Source of the DNA: Polytrichum commune
Taxonomy: Eukaryota; Streptophyta; Polytrichopsida; Polytrichales; Polytrichaceae
Assembly: GCA_950295325.1 (NCBI GenBank)
Contig: OX485805.1
Location: forward strand, 48,632,758 to 48,696,757
Length of the DNA: 64,000 nt
Direction of reading: 5' to 3'
The notes beneath the pieces were generated by a model. It made no database searches. It was not told where the DNA came from and was given only the letters and a program-made list of their open reading frames with translations. Numbering within the stretch: the first letter of the stretch is position 1; each line of letters opens with the position of its first letter. Positions 11,931 to 24,766 of this stretch are shown piece by piece. Position numbers and translations under genes: made by a program.

Positions 11931-12729
11931 CTACTCTACATTGAGTACTGTGAATAGTGATATGCAGTAAAGCTTGCAGTCATGACATTTTTTCCCGTAC
12001 TTTCTCTACAAATGTCAATGAAAGGAGTAATCAATCAGTCTGCAATTTTCAATCGTGTAGTACAGTATTATCAATCACTTCAATCTGTGTGGTTGGGAGG
12101 TTCTGAAAGGTAAAAACTCGTCAATTGTCTGATAATTTCATAAATCAAACAGTCTTTGATTGTGTGAGGTACTTAGCCTAGATTCTCTGTGATCTTACTC
12201 CAGAATTACTTATAAAGATTAGCCAGACTTAAAAACCTGCTGACTGTCTTTACAAATTTGGAGCCTTTACACAAGAGTAATCAGATACTTGCAAAGGTGT
12301 CAAATTACGTATATAAACTTCACCTACTTCTTCATCCTGATTATCACTAGACTTCATACACGTGTCAAGATTATAACTATCTCCTGACCGTGTCCACATT
12401 ATGTATAATAGTTTTTTATATGAAGGATATATATTCCAATGGAATTGTCGAAGTTACTGTAAATCTTAGCCTTGAACTAGCCTTGCAACAGGTAGGTCTA
12501 ATAACCGGTCAGCTTGTAAAACTGGATTAGGATTTGTCAACTACCAGTAGTAAATGGACACGATGCGAGTCTACATGAAAATACTCTCTGCGAAATATTT
12601 CATAAATACTCTTCAAGACTGACCAGATACACATTTGTTCCGGCTAGAAGTGATCATCATGAGAAGTGAGTACTGAACAAATCTAAAAAATTATGCAGCG
12701 ACAGGTGTCTGCTGCTGCTTCCAGAACCT

Positions 12730-13155
12730 CTAGTTCATGCCCAGTTTGGGTATGATCTTCAGGTAACCGCCCATGAACTTGAAAGCAGATTGGTTACCAC
12801 GAACTGATGGCGTCAAACTCTTCAAAATCTTTGTAGGACTAACTGCAGGCGGAGCTGTGACCGGAGCTGATCTGGGCTCTTTGTGCACCTCAAAAGTGCC
12901 ATTGCCTATTTCTTTGATGGTGATCCTCTTGTAGTCGCAGCAATCGTCGGTGCTGACCACCACCTTCTTGTCAGTAGCAGCGTGTACCGCCCCCATGAAA
13001 TACTCGCAGTAGGTTGCATTGAAGTCCACCTCAATGGTGTACTTGCCATCTTTTTCCACGGTGGCCAAGTCGGCTTTGTAGTGCGGGTTACCGACTTGTA
13101 GCTTCAGAGGCCCCTGTGTGTGGTTCACAAACACAGTGGATGCCACGTCCGCCAT
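12730..13155 (-). CDS. Small MADV-type protein, copy with a premature stop
   Basis: A 141-residue reading frame starting MADVASTVFVNHTQGPLKL, paralogous to 6779-7243. It ends at KLGMN with a TAG stop at 12732-12730 where the other copy has TGG (Trp). The DNA beyond the stop still encodes RFWKQQQTPVAA in frame before the ancestral TAA. A single G-to-A change therefore removes the last 13 residues of the ancestral protein. The rest is open and well conserved, so the gene may still make a slightly short protein, or may be starting to decay. Function is unknown, as for its paralogue. Confidence 0.7.
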   Translation of the reverse strand: MADVASTVFVNHTQGPLKLQVGNPHYKADLATVEKDGKYTIEVDFNATYCEYFMGAVHAATDKKVVVSTDDCCDYKRITIKEIGNGTFEVHKEPRSAPVTAPPAVSPTKILKSLTPSVRGNQSAFKFMGGYLKIIPKLGMN

Positions 13156-13516
13156 GATGAACTAATATTGTGCTGGATGGATTAATTATGTGTATGTCGA
13201 ATTTGCAGCTCCCGATGGATGAGATTGTGTCTGCAGATGATCGGCCACCGAAACAGATAATTAGAACAAAACGATTTAGCCTGTCGCCAATGTGGGCCAA
13301 TGTCACATCTGAAACGATGTATAAAGATATCGATCAGTACTGGCAAGGGTACTGAGGTTGTTTCAGGCTTGGTTGCAGTTTCCTTGGGTCGCCTGTTTGG
13401 CCATGCCCAACATCTGCAAGCACGGCGCCTACATTGGCAGTACTGAAAACTACACCATTCCAAATGAGAATGTCAAGTCGCACATACCAGAAATGATAGA
13501 TTCCCTTCTGCTTTGC

Positions 13517-13519
<3 letters not shown>

Positions 13520-13585
<66 letters not shown>
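13520..13585. repeat. (GA)n microsatellite
   Basis: An uninterrupted GA run of about 66 bp on the 5' side of the truncated small gene, in the position corresponding to about 7,560-7,580 of copy 1, where no such run exists. Confidence 0.97.
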
Positions 13586-13588
<3 letters not shown>

Positions 13589-13929
13589 CTGATTTTTTAT
13601 TTGAAGAAGGTTGGACTAGTGTGTTCGACCCACAGAGAATATATTAGAGCCTGGTAATTTAAAAGTATGCAGTTCGATGGCAAAAGTTGATGGAGATGAT
13701 ATATCCCAAAGTTTGGATCGCTTTATATTCTGGGTTTGGGTAACAACTCCCAATTCAAGTCGGCGATGGACCTTATCTCCAGACGTCGACGCGTGTCGGT
13801 AGGGGTATTTGGCTACTGTATTGATGATTTCCTGGGGCCTGATTGTCGTCGTCACCCACTCTGTCCAATATCTACGAGACGGGTAGATGTACGAATTTCA
13901 CCAGTGAGGCCATCTATAAATGTCTAAGG

Positions 13930-16389
13930 TGTGGACCTTGTGATTTTCGCAACTCCTGAGAAAGTTCGGGCTCCTTCATTGCATCGGATGCTGTCGGATG
14001 TGGAGTTATGGCTCACACAGGATAACTTACGTTCACAAAATAATATGTCCAGTTGCTGTAATTGATCTATATATGACTGCAGACTCTTTACATCGATCTC
14101 TGCATGAATCGGGACGCGGGAATGGGTCGTAACGGGTTTGAATTCGATGAACTCGCGTGGGTCAGATTTCCGACACTCCCCCGGCACTAGAATCTGTCGG
14201 GAATACAATTTCTGCTTCTAGAATAAATAGTTTGGTCCGACTGATCATTCCCCAGTGACCCACAGAGTGTGCTTGTGTGTCTTACATCGATGTCTCATTG
14301 CTATTTCGAGAATGCTTCTCTCGTCGTGAAGCACTTGTCCTACTCACATGAACAAGCTTACCCTCTTTCCATTGAGTTTCCACTGGGAATCCGTTGCTCA
14401 ATTTCCAATTTAGTACAACACGCAACCAGACAGTAAGTTCTTGTCTACTCTCTTATTCCCCGAAGTTAAGCTACTCTTAAAACTCTTTCTTCATCTCTGC
14501 CCAATTTTGTTCATAGGTTAGGGTTTTGCTTATGAGCTGGTATGCAATTTGCAGTCTGCTGCGATTGAACTTACGGTGGTCCACAAGAGCGGTCGTGGAT
14601 ACTACGTAATTTTTTATTGCAATACACAAGCAGATCTGTGTAGTGTCCGTCTACTCATGCAATTTTTTCTTCATCTGTGCTAAATTTCAAGAGCCCAATT
14701 TTGACCAAGGGTTAAGGTTTTGCTTATGAGCTGGTGTGCAATTTGCAGTTTGTTGCTGCTTATTGAACTTGCGGCGGCCCATTAGAGCCATCGTAATATC
14801 ATGTAGGTACTGGATAATTCAAGGTATTAACAACGGCAGGTGAAAGGAAGAGGATGTTGTCATTCTTTGGTGAAGGGGACGATGACATTCCAAGTAGTTA
14901 AATATCTAACACCGGTAGCATGGTGCTGACTCCTCACAGGTCAACGTCACTTCGCTTAGCATCATGAAATTCTACAGAAAAGCGAGGCGCATTCTACCTG
15001 TTTAGCAACAATATGCGGAGCTCCTGAGTATTCTATCCACAACCCTAAACCACGATTCTTGTTGGAGAGAGCAGCTCCAAATTAACATACTCATACATGT
15101 TTGTTAGGCCTGCACTTTCCCTGTAATTTGGCCGTTGATTTTAATGGCAGCCATGATGAAGATTCAGAGCAGAGCAGGAGCTTTGCACTAGCCCTGACTG
15201 ACTCCTTCCGGTATGTATGGTTAAGAGCACTTCCTTTGTCGATGTCTAGAATCCGTCCCTCCAGTTGCAAGAATCACAACTTTTGCAGATAATATCTCTG
15301 CAATTTCAGAGTCTGGTCTCACAAAATACAAGATACAAGTGCACGCACACAGCCCTGGAAGGTGGCAACATGAAATTTGTGTCCAGGGCCAGAGTTTGGG
15401 ATAGTGTCTCAATGTGACAAACCAACAAAATACAAAGTGAGTCTACTATACATTTTAGAACTTTGGATCCGCGAGGGTACATGGGCACTGACAGTCATTG
15501 TTCCAAAAACATAGTCATTGTCTACAAGGGCATGTTGAGCAAACAGTGCAGGGATGGCCCGGGACATTAATACGATGGGTGCAATGGGCCAGGATGGCAC
15601 AGGCCAAACTAGTGTACTTCCATAAGAGAAGTGTGCCCAATACCATTGACCACACTATGAACTTTTCCAAACCCCATTCCCTTGCCAAAAATTTACATAT
15701 CCACTTAGTGTAATGACCCCTCATGAATTTTCAAGCATCAAAAGCATGATCAGGCCATGCAGATCATGGCAAAAAACTTTGTTTCTCAAACGAATGGCTT
15801 CGCCTTTTCATTGGTTTGACAATTTTATCGAGATCCATGTCCTGGCACATGATCTAGATAACAAACCTACAAGAATCCCTTGCAATCAGTCACCCACCCC
15901 TTTTCTGAATTTTCTTCCCTGCCCATGTTTCCTTTCACCTATACCCAACAAATGGTTCGCACCAAGAATTTAGTTGGGCCTTGGACCCAATCTTAGATTT
16001 CTTCCCTTCAACCTCTTACCTTACTAACCTCCTTGGGAAGGTTAGAACTTAAACATGGGGAAAGCCAGTAGTTGAAGGAACTGCACACTTATTAGATACC
16101 TATTGAGTACGTTAGAATTGTGCACTTACACTACAAGGACATTCCTGCATACAAAGTGAAACTGGATCACAACCCTTTGAGCTCTACACAAGGAATCCTA
16201 ATCCTTAAAATCCCCAAGTATCCTATGAGCTTCCAGTCCTGAGTTTTTGTGAAAACTGGGTAGTTTTGGTTGACGTGACTTGCCAAAGTTACACAGTACG
16301 AGTAACTTTATATTCTCACTTCTAATGATAAATGTGTACAAACGTATGGATGGTTTCATACCAACCACGAGCAATGGTAGACTGGCATG
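13930..16389. other. Intergenic region with a short tandem duplication
   Basis: I see no supportable coding region. A duplicated segment with a period of about 195 bp is visible at about 14,486-14,610 and 14,665-14,803. Both copies share GGTTTTGCTTATGAGCTGGT, then GCAATTTGCAGT and TTGAACTT. Each has T-rich sequence before a GCAG, which could work as a splice acceptor. The right part (from about 16,050) is likely the 3' untranslated or downstream region of the phospholipase D gene. Confidence 0.5.
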
Positions 16390-19300
16390 TCAATGGAATA
16401 TCTGTGCAGAGGCATAGTATTCGCTCTCTTTGAAAACAGGTCGCAGATCTTCAGCTGACATGAAATTGAGAGGAAAGTTTACAAGGTGACCACTGATCAA
16501 GGCCTCCAGCTGCTTGTCTTGGTACCCAGGTTTTAGTTGACCATCTTGATCTATATACTCAGAAGCCATCCCCAGGTCAATTGTATTATATGATACCTTC
16601 TCTTTCCGTTGCGCAACCGCCTGGCGTAGGGTGGCTCGAGTGTGGATTTTGTCTGCAGGCATGCATCCAAATAGAGTCTCATAAGTGTTGGTATTATTCT
16701 CAGCCGTTGACAACCATATTTTTCTATATGTAGCATCTCCAACTGGGTCTTGTATGGTGTCCACTGCCGAGGCATCAATACCCAAATGCTCAGCCCAAAG
16801 GGAGAGGCGTAAAGAATGAGCAAACCGACCGGCTAGCCATGGATTCCCATTCATTGTAGAATTCACAAACTCCTGATCCTCCAAAACCACACCAACTTCG
16901 GAGTCGCGTGAGCCCAACAAGCTCCGGTCGTTGATATTGGCAGAACCAATAAGAACAAAGCGATCATCAACTATCATGAGCTTGCTGTGCACGTACACCT
17001 GGCTGGTTGCCAACGGACCATCTTCGAGGCGACCATAGTTTCGAAGTCCGTGAAAGGAGACATAATCATCTGCAACATAACCCAACGAGTCTCGCAGCTT
17101 CTGTAAGAGAGAATATTTCCCTCGACAAATCGTCCGAAACTGCCAGTGCATGATAAACCTCACCGAGGCAGCTCCAGAATCATCCACCCCACCTTGAAAC
17201 CCAGGTAACAATGGCATCACTACAATCACCCGAAAACATTGGCCTTCCGCATGTGCTCGCATGATTCGTGTGTACAATGCTTGCAACACACGGTTGTAGA
17301 TGGTTTCGTCACCATCCAAGCCAGAGATAAAGAACTGGTTTTCAATATAAACAAAGTGCTCTGCTTTTTCTATCAAGGAGCAGTATGCAGAGTGGATGCT
17401 CCGCTCCTCCGGCTGTGTCGTGCCTGCGGACCATTGCCCAACGCTGCGTATCACCTGAATTTTGCAACGTGATCGAGGACCCACTTCACCAACTTCATCA
17501 ATTGGGGAGCCAGGTGAATCTGCACCCCGTGACTCTACAGAACCCCACCAGTCGGTTCGTGAATCCTCATCGGGGACGGTGAGGAACCCGTCTCCCACAG
17601 TTTTGAAACTGAAACTGTCACTCTCTGTCTCTTTTTGCACGATCTCATCAGAGGTAGACTTCATCAAGGCACCTGATGAGGTGGAGTCTTCCTGACATGG
17701 CACTACCCTCCCACTGCCTCGCAAAGGTTGAAGGCCTGAAAATCCTCTTGGAATCCCACTCCCCCGACCATCTAAAAAGGTACCACTACTTCCACGACCA
17801 TCCAACAGAGTGCCACTTCCTCTACCATCTAAGAAACTTCCACTTCCCCGGCTCTCAAGACCTGAATTATCAAGCTCCTTTGGGATCAGCAATGGAATGT
17901 CATCATAGGAGGCGAGATTCCCTGCATCTGTGGCTTGTTGCAATGCACTTTCAAGTTCTTTTTGATGCTCCTCCTCCTCATGGCCAGTCAAGTAATGGGG
18001 AATCACCATGTGCTGGTGCGGGTGCTGGTGCGGTAGCAACAGAGGTATGGTTTTTGTGTTTGGGGCTTTGTTGCGCTTTGCATAGTTCCACCTTTGTACA
18101 AAGTGTCTGGCAACATCTCGGCAGGCGGGACCCCAGATCGCACACTGAACATCATGCCATGGCATTCGGGGGATCTTATTGCGGTCCAGCTCATCCTTCA
18201 TTGCATCCTCCCAGGAATTGGGCTCAGACTGTCGGGGGTTATAGTAGTCCTTCCCTGGCCAGACTGTGGGAGGTTGATCCCATACCTTGTGCCCTGGATC
18301 GTCATATCTTCCGTAACATAAATCAAGGCCTCCCAGAAAACAAACTCGGTGATCTACAATCACAAGTTTCTCGTGGTGCGACCAGAGGTAAACACCTGAG
18401 GAGAAGTGGTCTGGCCACCGAAGCACTTTCACATTCTCATGTATTGCTTGCAAACGACGTTTGGAGTAACTGCTGTTGATCTTCAAGGCCATCGACACCT
18501 CCTTGTACAGAAGCACGTAGATTTGAACCCCAACCTTTGCTTTCCTTTCCAACAAAGAGTCCAATCGTGAGGCTTCGTGATCCTTGAAGGGTCGGCGAAG
18601 GTAAAGCTCGGGACACAACCACCATCCCGTCATAAATATTTCAGATTCCGCATTTTCAATCGCAACAGTGATAGCATCAAATGCAGCCCTCCCATCCACA
18701 TACCACTGGGCTTCACTCCCATCAGGAATAAGTCCCCTCTGCGGAGCGTAGGAATCGAAACGATGGGGATTGCACCATCCTTCACTAGGCTTGACAGCAG
18801 CATCATTTATGGCCTCCACCCAATCACGAGAATTGACTGGTCGATTGGTACGGAACTTTAACTGTCGATTCCCACAGTCTACCACAAAAGAGAACTTTAA
18901 AGGGTTCCGCTCCTTCCCAATCCTGGCAAGAGCAGTTGGTCTCTGCATGCAGAACAATTCCCCTAGTGAGTAGATGAGCACAAAACCTGTCCACAACAAC
19001 AATAATAATAATAATAATGATAATGATAATAATAAACATGAAGTCCTGAAGTATTCATCAGCCCATGAAAGAAAATAACACCAAAATAATAGACTCCAAG
19101 TGAGACAAACATGTCAGATTTGAGTAATAATATCATGTTCAATTAGGGGGTTAGGCTTGCTTCGAAAGCTGGGAGCCAAACAGAGCAAATTCAAAGATAG
19201 CAGCCAGGGAATAAGCTTGAAGGGCAACAGGTGAAAAATTGTACAAACCTCAGAGGCAGTCAGTAGGTCAAAGATAATAATATCTAGAGGTTTGGCATCT

Positions 19301-20217
19301 AGAGGATCTGCAAGAAGCACCAAGAACCCAGGTTTCAAGACGGCCCAAACTTGTTGCCAATTTGGGTTGAAACAGCAGCAGCAAGACTTCAGGAATTGTG
19401 TGCATGAGTATTTGCCTTTATCAGATATCCGCGCAAGATGGTTGACCATAACATAACCTTCTTGAAGCTTTGGTCCATACTCAGGAGTGAAGGAGAGTTT
19501 GCTGACTTCCATAAACTTGTATAACTCAGTGGTGTTCACAATCTCAAGGCTCTCGAGAATGAGATTGAGATAGTTTTGCATGGACACAGTTTCCCGTTCT
19601 GATACCATTGGGAGACGGCCAATGGCTGGTCGAATGACTGGCAGCAAAGCACTGGAAGGGATATCTCTTTTTGCACAAACAGGACAATCCTGAGCACTAA
19701 CTGCGTTTTCTTCATGAAGTTCTTCATTGTGTGAACCATGTTGGCGTTCAAGAGACATGCGGCGCTCACGTGACAAATTTTCATGTGAATTTTGGCGCTC
19801 ATGGCGATCACGGCGCTCGTGGCGATCATGTGACAATTGCGAACGCAGAGCACCAGGTGGTGTGGGTTGTTCATCTCCAAATCCCAAATTATGAATATAC
19901 TCCTTCACCAACTCTTGTTTCTCCTGCAGTTCTTCAAGTAATGCACGTTTCTTCAAAGCTAGGTGAAGGAAGAAAAATTGGATCGCTTTCTTCTCCAGCC
20001 GCCATGTGAACTGTTTGTACTGAAACTCAATGGTGTACACAAGTTGGATGGCTATATTGCTTGAGTCATTCCGTTCACTTCGAGAAACATCCACAACCCG
20101 AGCAGTTGGAAGCTCCTTAAAAATCTGGTCATCCTCCTCAAACTGTGGGGCATCCAGCTCTGAAGGACCCATGGGAAGTGGCACATAATGAAACTTTGAT
20201 CCCAATCCTTCACCCAC
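16390..20217 (-). CDS. PLDZ: Phospholipase D zeta type (PX-PH-PLD), 5' end unresolved
   Basis: Hydrolyses phosphatidylcholine and related lipids to phosphatidic acid; the PX-PH subclass is calcium-independent and acts on membranes through phosphoinositide binding. The exons seen are 19249-20217 or beyond (PX domain, then the start of the PH domain) and 16390-18942 (rest of PH, then the catalytic part). The join is GAG/gtttgt to gcatgcag/AGA in phase 0, giving TASE-RPTALARIGKERNP. PX: VYTIEFQYKQFTWRLEKKA. PH: GYVMVNHL and VWAVLKPGFLVLLADP. HKD motif 1: HHEKLVIVD (about 18,350-18,380). HKD motif 2: HSKLMIVDD (about 16,961-16,989), then GSANINDRSL. The C-terminus is SEYYASAQIFH. About 1,170 residues are visible, close to the ~1,050-1,100 of Arabidopsis homologues. 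The codon at 20217 is GTG and there is no in-frame ATG before the upstream stop. The exon probably starts at an acceptor near 20,238-20,258, so the true ATG lies on an upstream exon I could not identify. Two family-unusual insertions are a His/Arg/Glu-rich repeat (about 19,735-19,850) and a Gly-Ser repeat (about 17,735-17,870). Confidence 0.95.
17735..17870 (-). repeat. In-frame Gly/Ser/Arg repeat inside the phospholipase D catalytic half
   Basis: The coding strand gives imperfect repeats of a unit near LDGRGSGTF (ESRGSGSFLDGRGSGTLLDG, then RGSSGTFLDGRGSG). It lies in the variable region between the two HKD motifs, where plant PLD zeta proteins carry a poorly conserved loop. It is probably a flexible, phosphorylatable linker. 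Confidence 0.85.
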
Positions 20218-20259
20218 TTCCCTGGCGTTATCCAGCTTTGCAAGCTGGTAACAAGCTAT

Positions 20260-22500
20260 TAGTTATGTCCACCAACCTGCCCTATACACAGGAAGAACAA
20301 AGTCAGTGGATTGCTTCTCACTGCTACAAATATCTTCAAAGGCTCTTGATTTCTACAATTCTCTTCCACTATGTTTACAGTATTTTGAAGAAGTTAGAAT
20401 CTAGTATGAGAACCATGGCCACCCAAAATGAACTACAGGCCATCTACATAGAAGTATCATTTGATTAAACAGCTACGCATTCCAAACTGCAGGTAAAGGA
20501 GCAACCCTAGATAAAAACAGAAGCAAAGAGCCTCATGGAAAGCAGGGACCTTTATTAGATAGAATCAAAAATTGCATATAGAGTGCATTTTCCACACGCA
20601 TGGAATTTATAAGATACAGCTAAAACCTGCGTAAAGAACATTTCAACACACCTTTGTAATTGCTCAAAAGGACAAGGCCCATTCAAGGCATACAGTAACT
20701 TGATTTCAAGTACTCAAAGTCTTTTTCACATGCTCCAACTGCAAGTTGAGCGAATATTCCAGATCCAAAGAAGGGTTGCAATTCTCTGCTTCTGTCAGCT
20801 TTCTGTCGACCTGGAAGAAGAAAATCTTTATCAACACAAGAGGAAGATAGGTTCACAAGCGCCTCAGTAACCAAGCATCATCTTTCATAACAAGCTGTTG
20901 CTTCTGGACTGCTTGAACAATCATTTGTTCAAACGCATCGTACCAGAGGCAACTGTACTAGAATATGTACAACAACCCTAAGTACGTGCCCACTCAGTTA
21001 TAACACTGATCGTCACACTCACATAACCTTCCCCTCAAGATTTGAAGTACATTCAATATGACAGAGGGGTGTGGTGTAATTCACTACTCTTCGTTAGGAA
21101 AAGAAAGCAAGAGCTGAGATAGGACGTCCACATGCCTGCATGAGCCAATTCATCGGACATGAAATCAGATAGTGCAAAACATTCTATGTTACCTGTTGAG
21201 ACTAGATTTCTTGCAAGCACCTCAAGCAACAATAGAGATTTTCATCAGCACAACCAGCACATTTGTAACAAAAACAGCATTGCCCCATCCAAACCATGGC
21301 ACCCTCCACCTGAAGCAATTGCTTGGTGGAGGGTGAGGGTAGCTCTCAATGATACCCCAGTTCCGGCATGATAGGAGTGGTCAGGAACTAGCGACTCGAG
21401 CTCCTGGAAAAATAGATCAACCAATGCAGTATACCCAGGTCTACAGAATTGCTAGGGTTCCAGGTGACCTCAAAGCATTAGTAATCATTTCAACAATTGT
21501 GTTCGGTGTCCAGGGGACTCCAAATTGTAGCACTGTTAGGGATGAGCAAAAACCCCAGAACTGAAGGGACAACAAGATAGCTTCACTTCTGTAAAAGCAA
21601 CACAGACCTTCGTGACATTGCAAGATGTGAAATTACAGACTGGACATGTCGGGAGAAACGTAATTTGCACACGGATACAGTAAGATAGAATGAGGTGCGA
21701 GGGGATGATGATGAGGGATTCGGAAACCTTGGAAATCGGTTCCCAGCGTTGTTGCTGTGGAAGTCGGGAGCAGGAGCCACACGGCCAAGACGAAAAACAG
21801 GTACTGCTGCAGCTCGGATGATGCTTCCGGTGCACTTAGGATTGCACCCCACAAATTTCCCATGCAATATGTATGTGTGAAGGTCCACTTCGATTGCGCT
21901 GCTCCCCGATTCCAATTGGGACTTCTCCTCGATTAGAGACAACCCAAAATATTCAGGAGTTATGTGTCTATGAAGCCCCCTGACCTCTCTACCTCCGAAA
22001 GAGATCCCTCATATACTATACTCGGTGAAGAATGATAGGTTGAAGAACAACAACAATAGGGGCTCTTAGATTAGACCTCCTTCATTCCCTTCTGCCAAAT
22101 GGTTAGAAACTCTTTGCAAACCCCTTCTTCTATTTTGATGTCTTTCCTCTTGAAGAATCTCGCACTTCGCACCTCCCTCGTTTGTCTGTTTCTCTCTCTC
22201 TCTCTTCTTCTCCCTCTCGCTCTCACTAGCTTCGTGTGGCGATCCAATCCCGTCTAATTCAGATCAATTCAAGCCAATCCAAACCTTCTCCACCTCCCTT
22301 CCGCTCCAAACCAAAGCTTCCCACCCAGTCAATCCTCCCCCACACTAGTAGCGTGCCCATACTTCCACAAGACACACACACATAAACTAAACTAATTCGG
22401 CCACAATCTCACAAACCAAAAACTCGTCCCGGCCGATCAAGCGCCAAACTAAAACCTCACAAACAAAACGGGTGGAGGGAGCCAACCAACCAACCAACCT
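20260..22500 (-). other. Probable 5' region (untranslated exons, introns, promoter) of the phospholipase D gene
   Basis: No second gene is supportable here. The minus strand should contain the missing first exon(s) of the PLD gene. A pyrimidine-rich acceptor-like stretch ending CATAACTAATAG lies just upstream of the PX exon (about 20,258). The interval 21,580-21,940 is open on the minus strand and less AT-rich than its surroundings, so it is a candidate leader exon, but its first codon is TTG and it has no recognisable domain. A CT-rich run at about 22,190-22,225 (GA-rich on the coding strand) looks like a leader or core-promoter element. Confidence 0.35.
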
Positions 22501-24760
22501 CTCTAACTTACATGCAATTGGCCTTAAACCAGATTGAAAAGGGGTGACACTAAGTTAAGGAATCTCGTTGCAGCGGTCTCTCTTTTCCAATGTAAGTTAC
22601 ACGAGTCTCGTAGTATGGTGATGGTGATGATGATGCGAAGCGAGACAAGATGAAAGGAGGAAACAATTTGTGTTACGTAGGCGGTATGAAACAGTGCCAA
22701 CACCACTTACAAACTTAACCAAACCAAGAGCGAAAGATGGAGATCTTGTAAGCTTAAGCTATGTTGTAACTTATCTCTCCTGTTTCTCTGATTCTGTTAG
22801 GGGTGCAGACAAGACGCGTGCGATGGCGATGGTGATGACGGGTGAAGTGATGGTGGACAGGGGAAGGGGAAGGCGGCGATGCAAAGCAAAGAGAGAGGAA
22901 AGTTAAAGGAAAAGGAAAAACATGGCGACGGGAACTGAAGAGGAAAGAAAATGGGGAGGGAAGATCTGGAGACGACACGTGGCTCTCATGTTTGTGCGGG
23001 TTAAAGGATGAAGGCGCGGCTGTGGCAAAGGGGGAGAGAAGAGAGACGTTGTGTGGAAAGAAATGCAACGAAAACAAAAATCGGGAAAGATGCTCCTTGG
23101 TTCCTTTTGCAAGTGCTGACCTGGAATCTGGGCGGGTCAAAAATAATGAGAGCATGACATGTGGCATTTCGAAAGTTACCTGGATGTGCGGGAATGTACA
23201 TAGTGTAGTGGCCCACGGTGTTTGCATATGTTTAAGATTTTATGTTTCAAATTTTATCCCCTCCATGTTAATGGTGTGATCAAGGGCTAACCTCCATAAT
23301 CTCAATATCATTATTATAAAGTGAGGTATACCTATTATTATTTTCCTTGGAAAAAGGGATAGTAAAATTTGAAGCTGAGAATTTATCAGGTTTTATAGTC
23401 ATTTGTTTTCTCTAAATATACATGGATGATGTCTTAAGTGTAGTTTGAATTTTTCTTTTTTCTATTCAAGTTTCTATAGTGACAAATTGGAATTAAAGGC
23501 CGCCAACAAAAATGAAGAAAATACTAACAAGAAACATAAAGAAGTGTAACTTCATAATATTATTCAAATTCATAACTTTGTTTTATGGGACTAACAGTTT
23601 TCCACGAATGTCTAAATGTGGGAAATCATCTGTGTAATATTATCAATCTCACGGAACGTCGTTATGAATTTGAATAATGCTATGTTAAATGAATTCCTTG
23701 TGACATCTGTACAAAAAGATTTGTGGCTTTAACAAGAGACAAATGCGAACATCAAAAGCCTTGCTAGAGAAATAGAGAACGTAGTAAAAGAAGAGGTGGC
23801 AGAAAGAGGACAGATGGATGATTTCTCATGACACACTTAAGAGAAGAGTTGAGGGGTGAACGCGAAAGAAAAGGTTGGGGGGAAAGAAAACGAAGACCAC
23901 AGCATCGTAATGGATCAAACTGGCTCAGCTGAAAACTAGAACTCCGAAGTTGGCCTAAGGAACTTAAGCTTGTTAACTTAAGTTACCAGCCTTGGTATTG
24001 CTTTCGAGGATGATTCTAGAATTATCCTATCTAGGGTGACGATAATGATAATTCGTGCATGGGCCCAGCAGTGCTTCTCTATAGATCCATTGAGAATGTA
24101 GACGTGGGAGGAGATTCCTAAGTGGAGACTGAAACCTTGGTAAGTTAGGTATATTGGAATATTATATTTGAGGTGCCACCGGCCGGGAAGATGCTCCCCA
24201 AGGGTAAGTTACACCATGTGCTTCTTTACTGTTGGGTATTCGCTCCACATGGCAATTGACGAGTCAAAACTCCTGTTCTGTAACCAAGTACACTTTAAAC
24301 TCCGTAGTATCACACCTGTGGCAACCAAAGAGCACGTGATATTACGGAGTTTGTAGTGTTAGCATGGATGCGTGATACTATAGAATCTGTGTAGCATGTG
24401 ACATTATGGAATTACACAAAGTGCAACATTTTAATGGTGTGGTGTGGTCCACTCCACTTGGCCTTCCCATGCGATGTGACATATGCATGCACCAACATTC
24501 AACAAGTGACATCAGAAGAAGAATAAGAATAAGAAGGTGACACTCCACATATTAACACATGGCGCAATGCAAGGGTGTGGGTTGACTTCTTTGGTGGTTT
24601 GCATTATTGACAAACTTTGTGATATAAAGGAGGGAAATGTGACAATAAGGAGTGGGATTTGAACTATGAACATCCGTTCCCTAGGGGTTTGGGATATTAG
24701 AGAGTGAGCGACATTATGGGGGTTGATATTATGGAGTTTAGGGTGTATCTTGACATGACA
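22500..24760. other. Intergenic region without a recognised gene
   Basis: 22.6-23.2 kb has several overlapping open frames of low complexity on both strands, with no domain or splice pattern. 23.2-24.7 kb is AT-rich and shows nothing I can name. A palindromic pair around ACTCCGTAGTATCAC / GTGATATTACGGAGT (about 24,300-24,350) could be a small foldback. Confidence 0.4.
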
Positions 24761-24766
24761 TATTAA

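Larger units (their letters stand above)
11930..13820 (-). repeat. Segmental duplication, copy 2
   Basis: This is the direct-orientation partner of about 6,300-7,810, offset by roughly 5.6-5.9 kb. It contains the truncated gene copy and a GA microsatellite (13520-13585) at a position where copy 1 has no such run. Edges are approximate because the non-coding flanks have many indels. Confidence 0.8.

Noticed and set aside
18003-18479. Long plus-strand open frame of 267 residues (17,676-18,479)
   Set aside because: It is the antisense of the conserved catalytic region of the phospholipase D gene and has no motifs of its own.
18963-19000. PLD second exon starting at CACTAG/GGG near 18,962
   Set aside because: That acceptor is out of phase with the GAG/gtttgt donor; ATGCAG/AGA at 18,942 is in phase and fits the family alignment.
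22670-23279. Cluster of overlapping open frames on both strands at 22.6-23.3 kb
   Set aside because: Low-complexity content, no splice pattern and no recognisable domain; they look like chance frames in a less AT-rich stretch.
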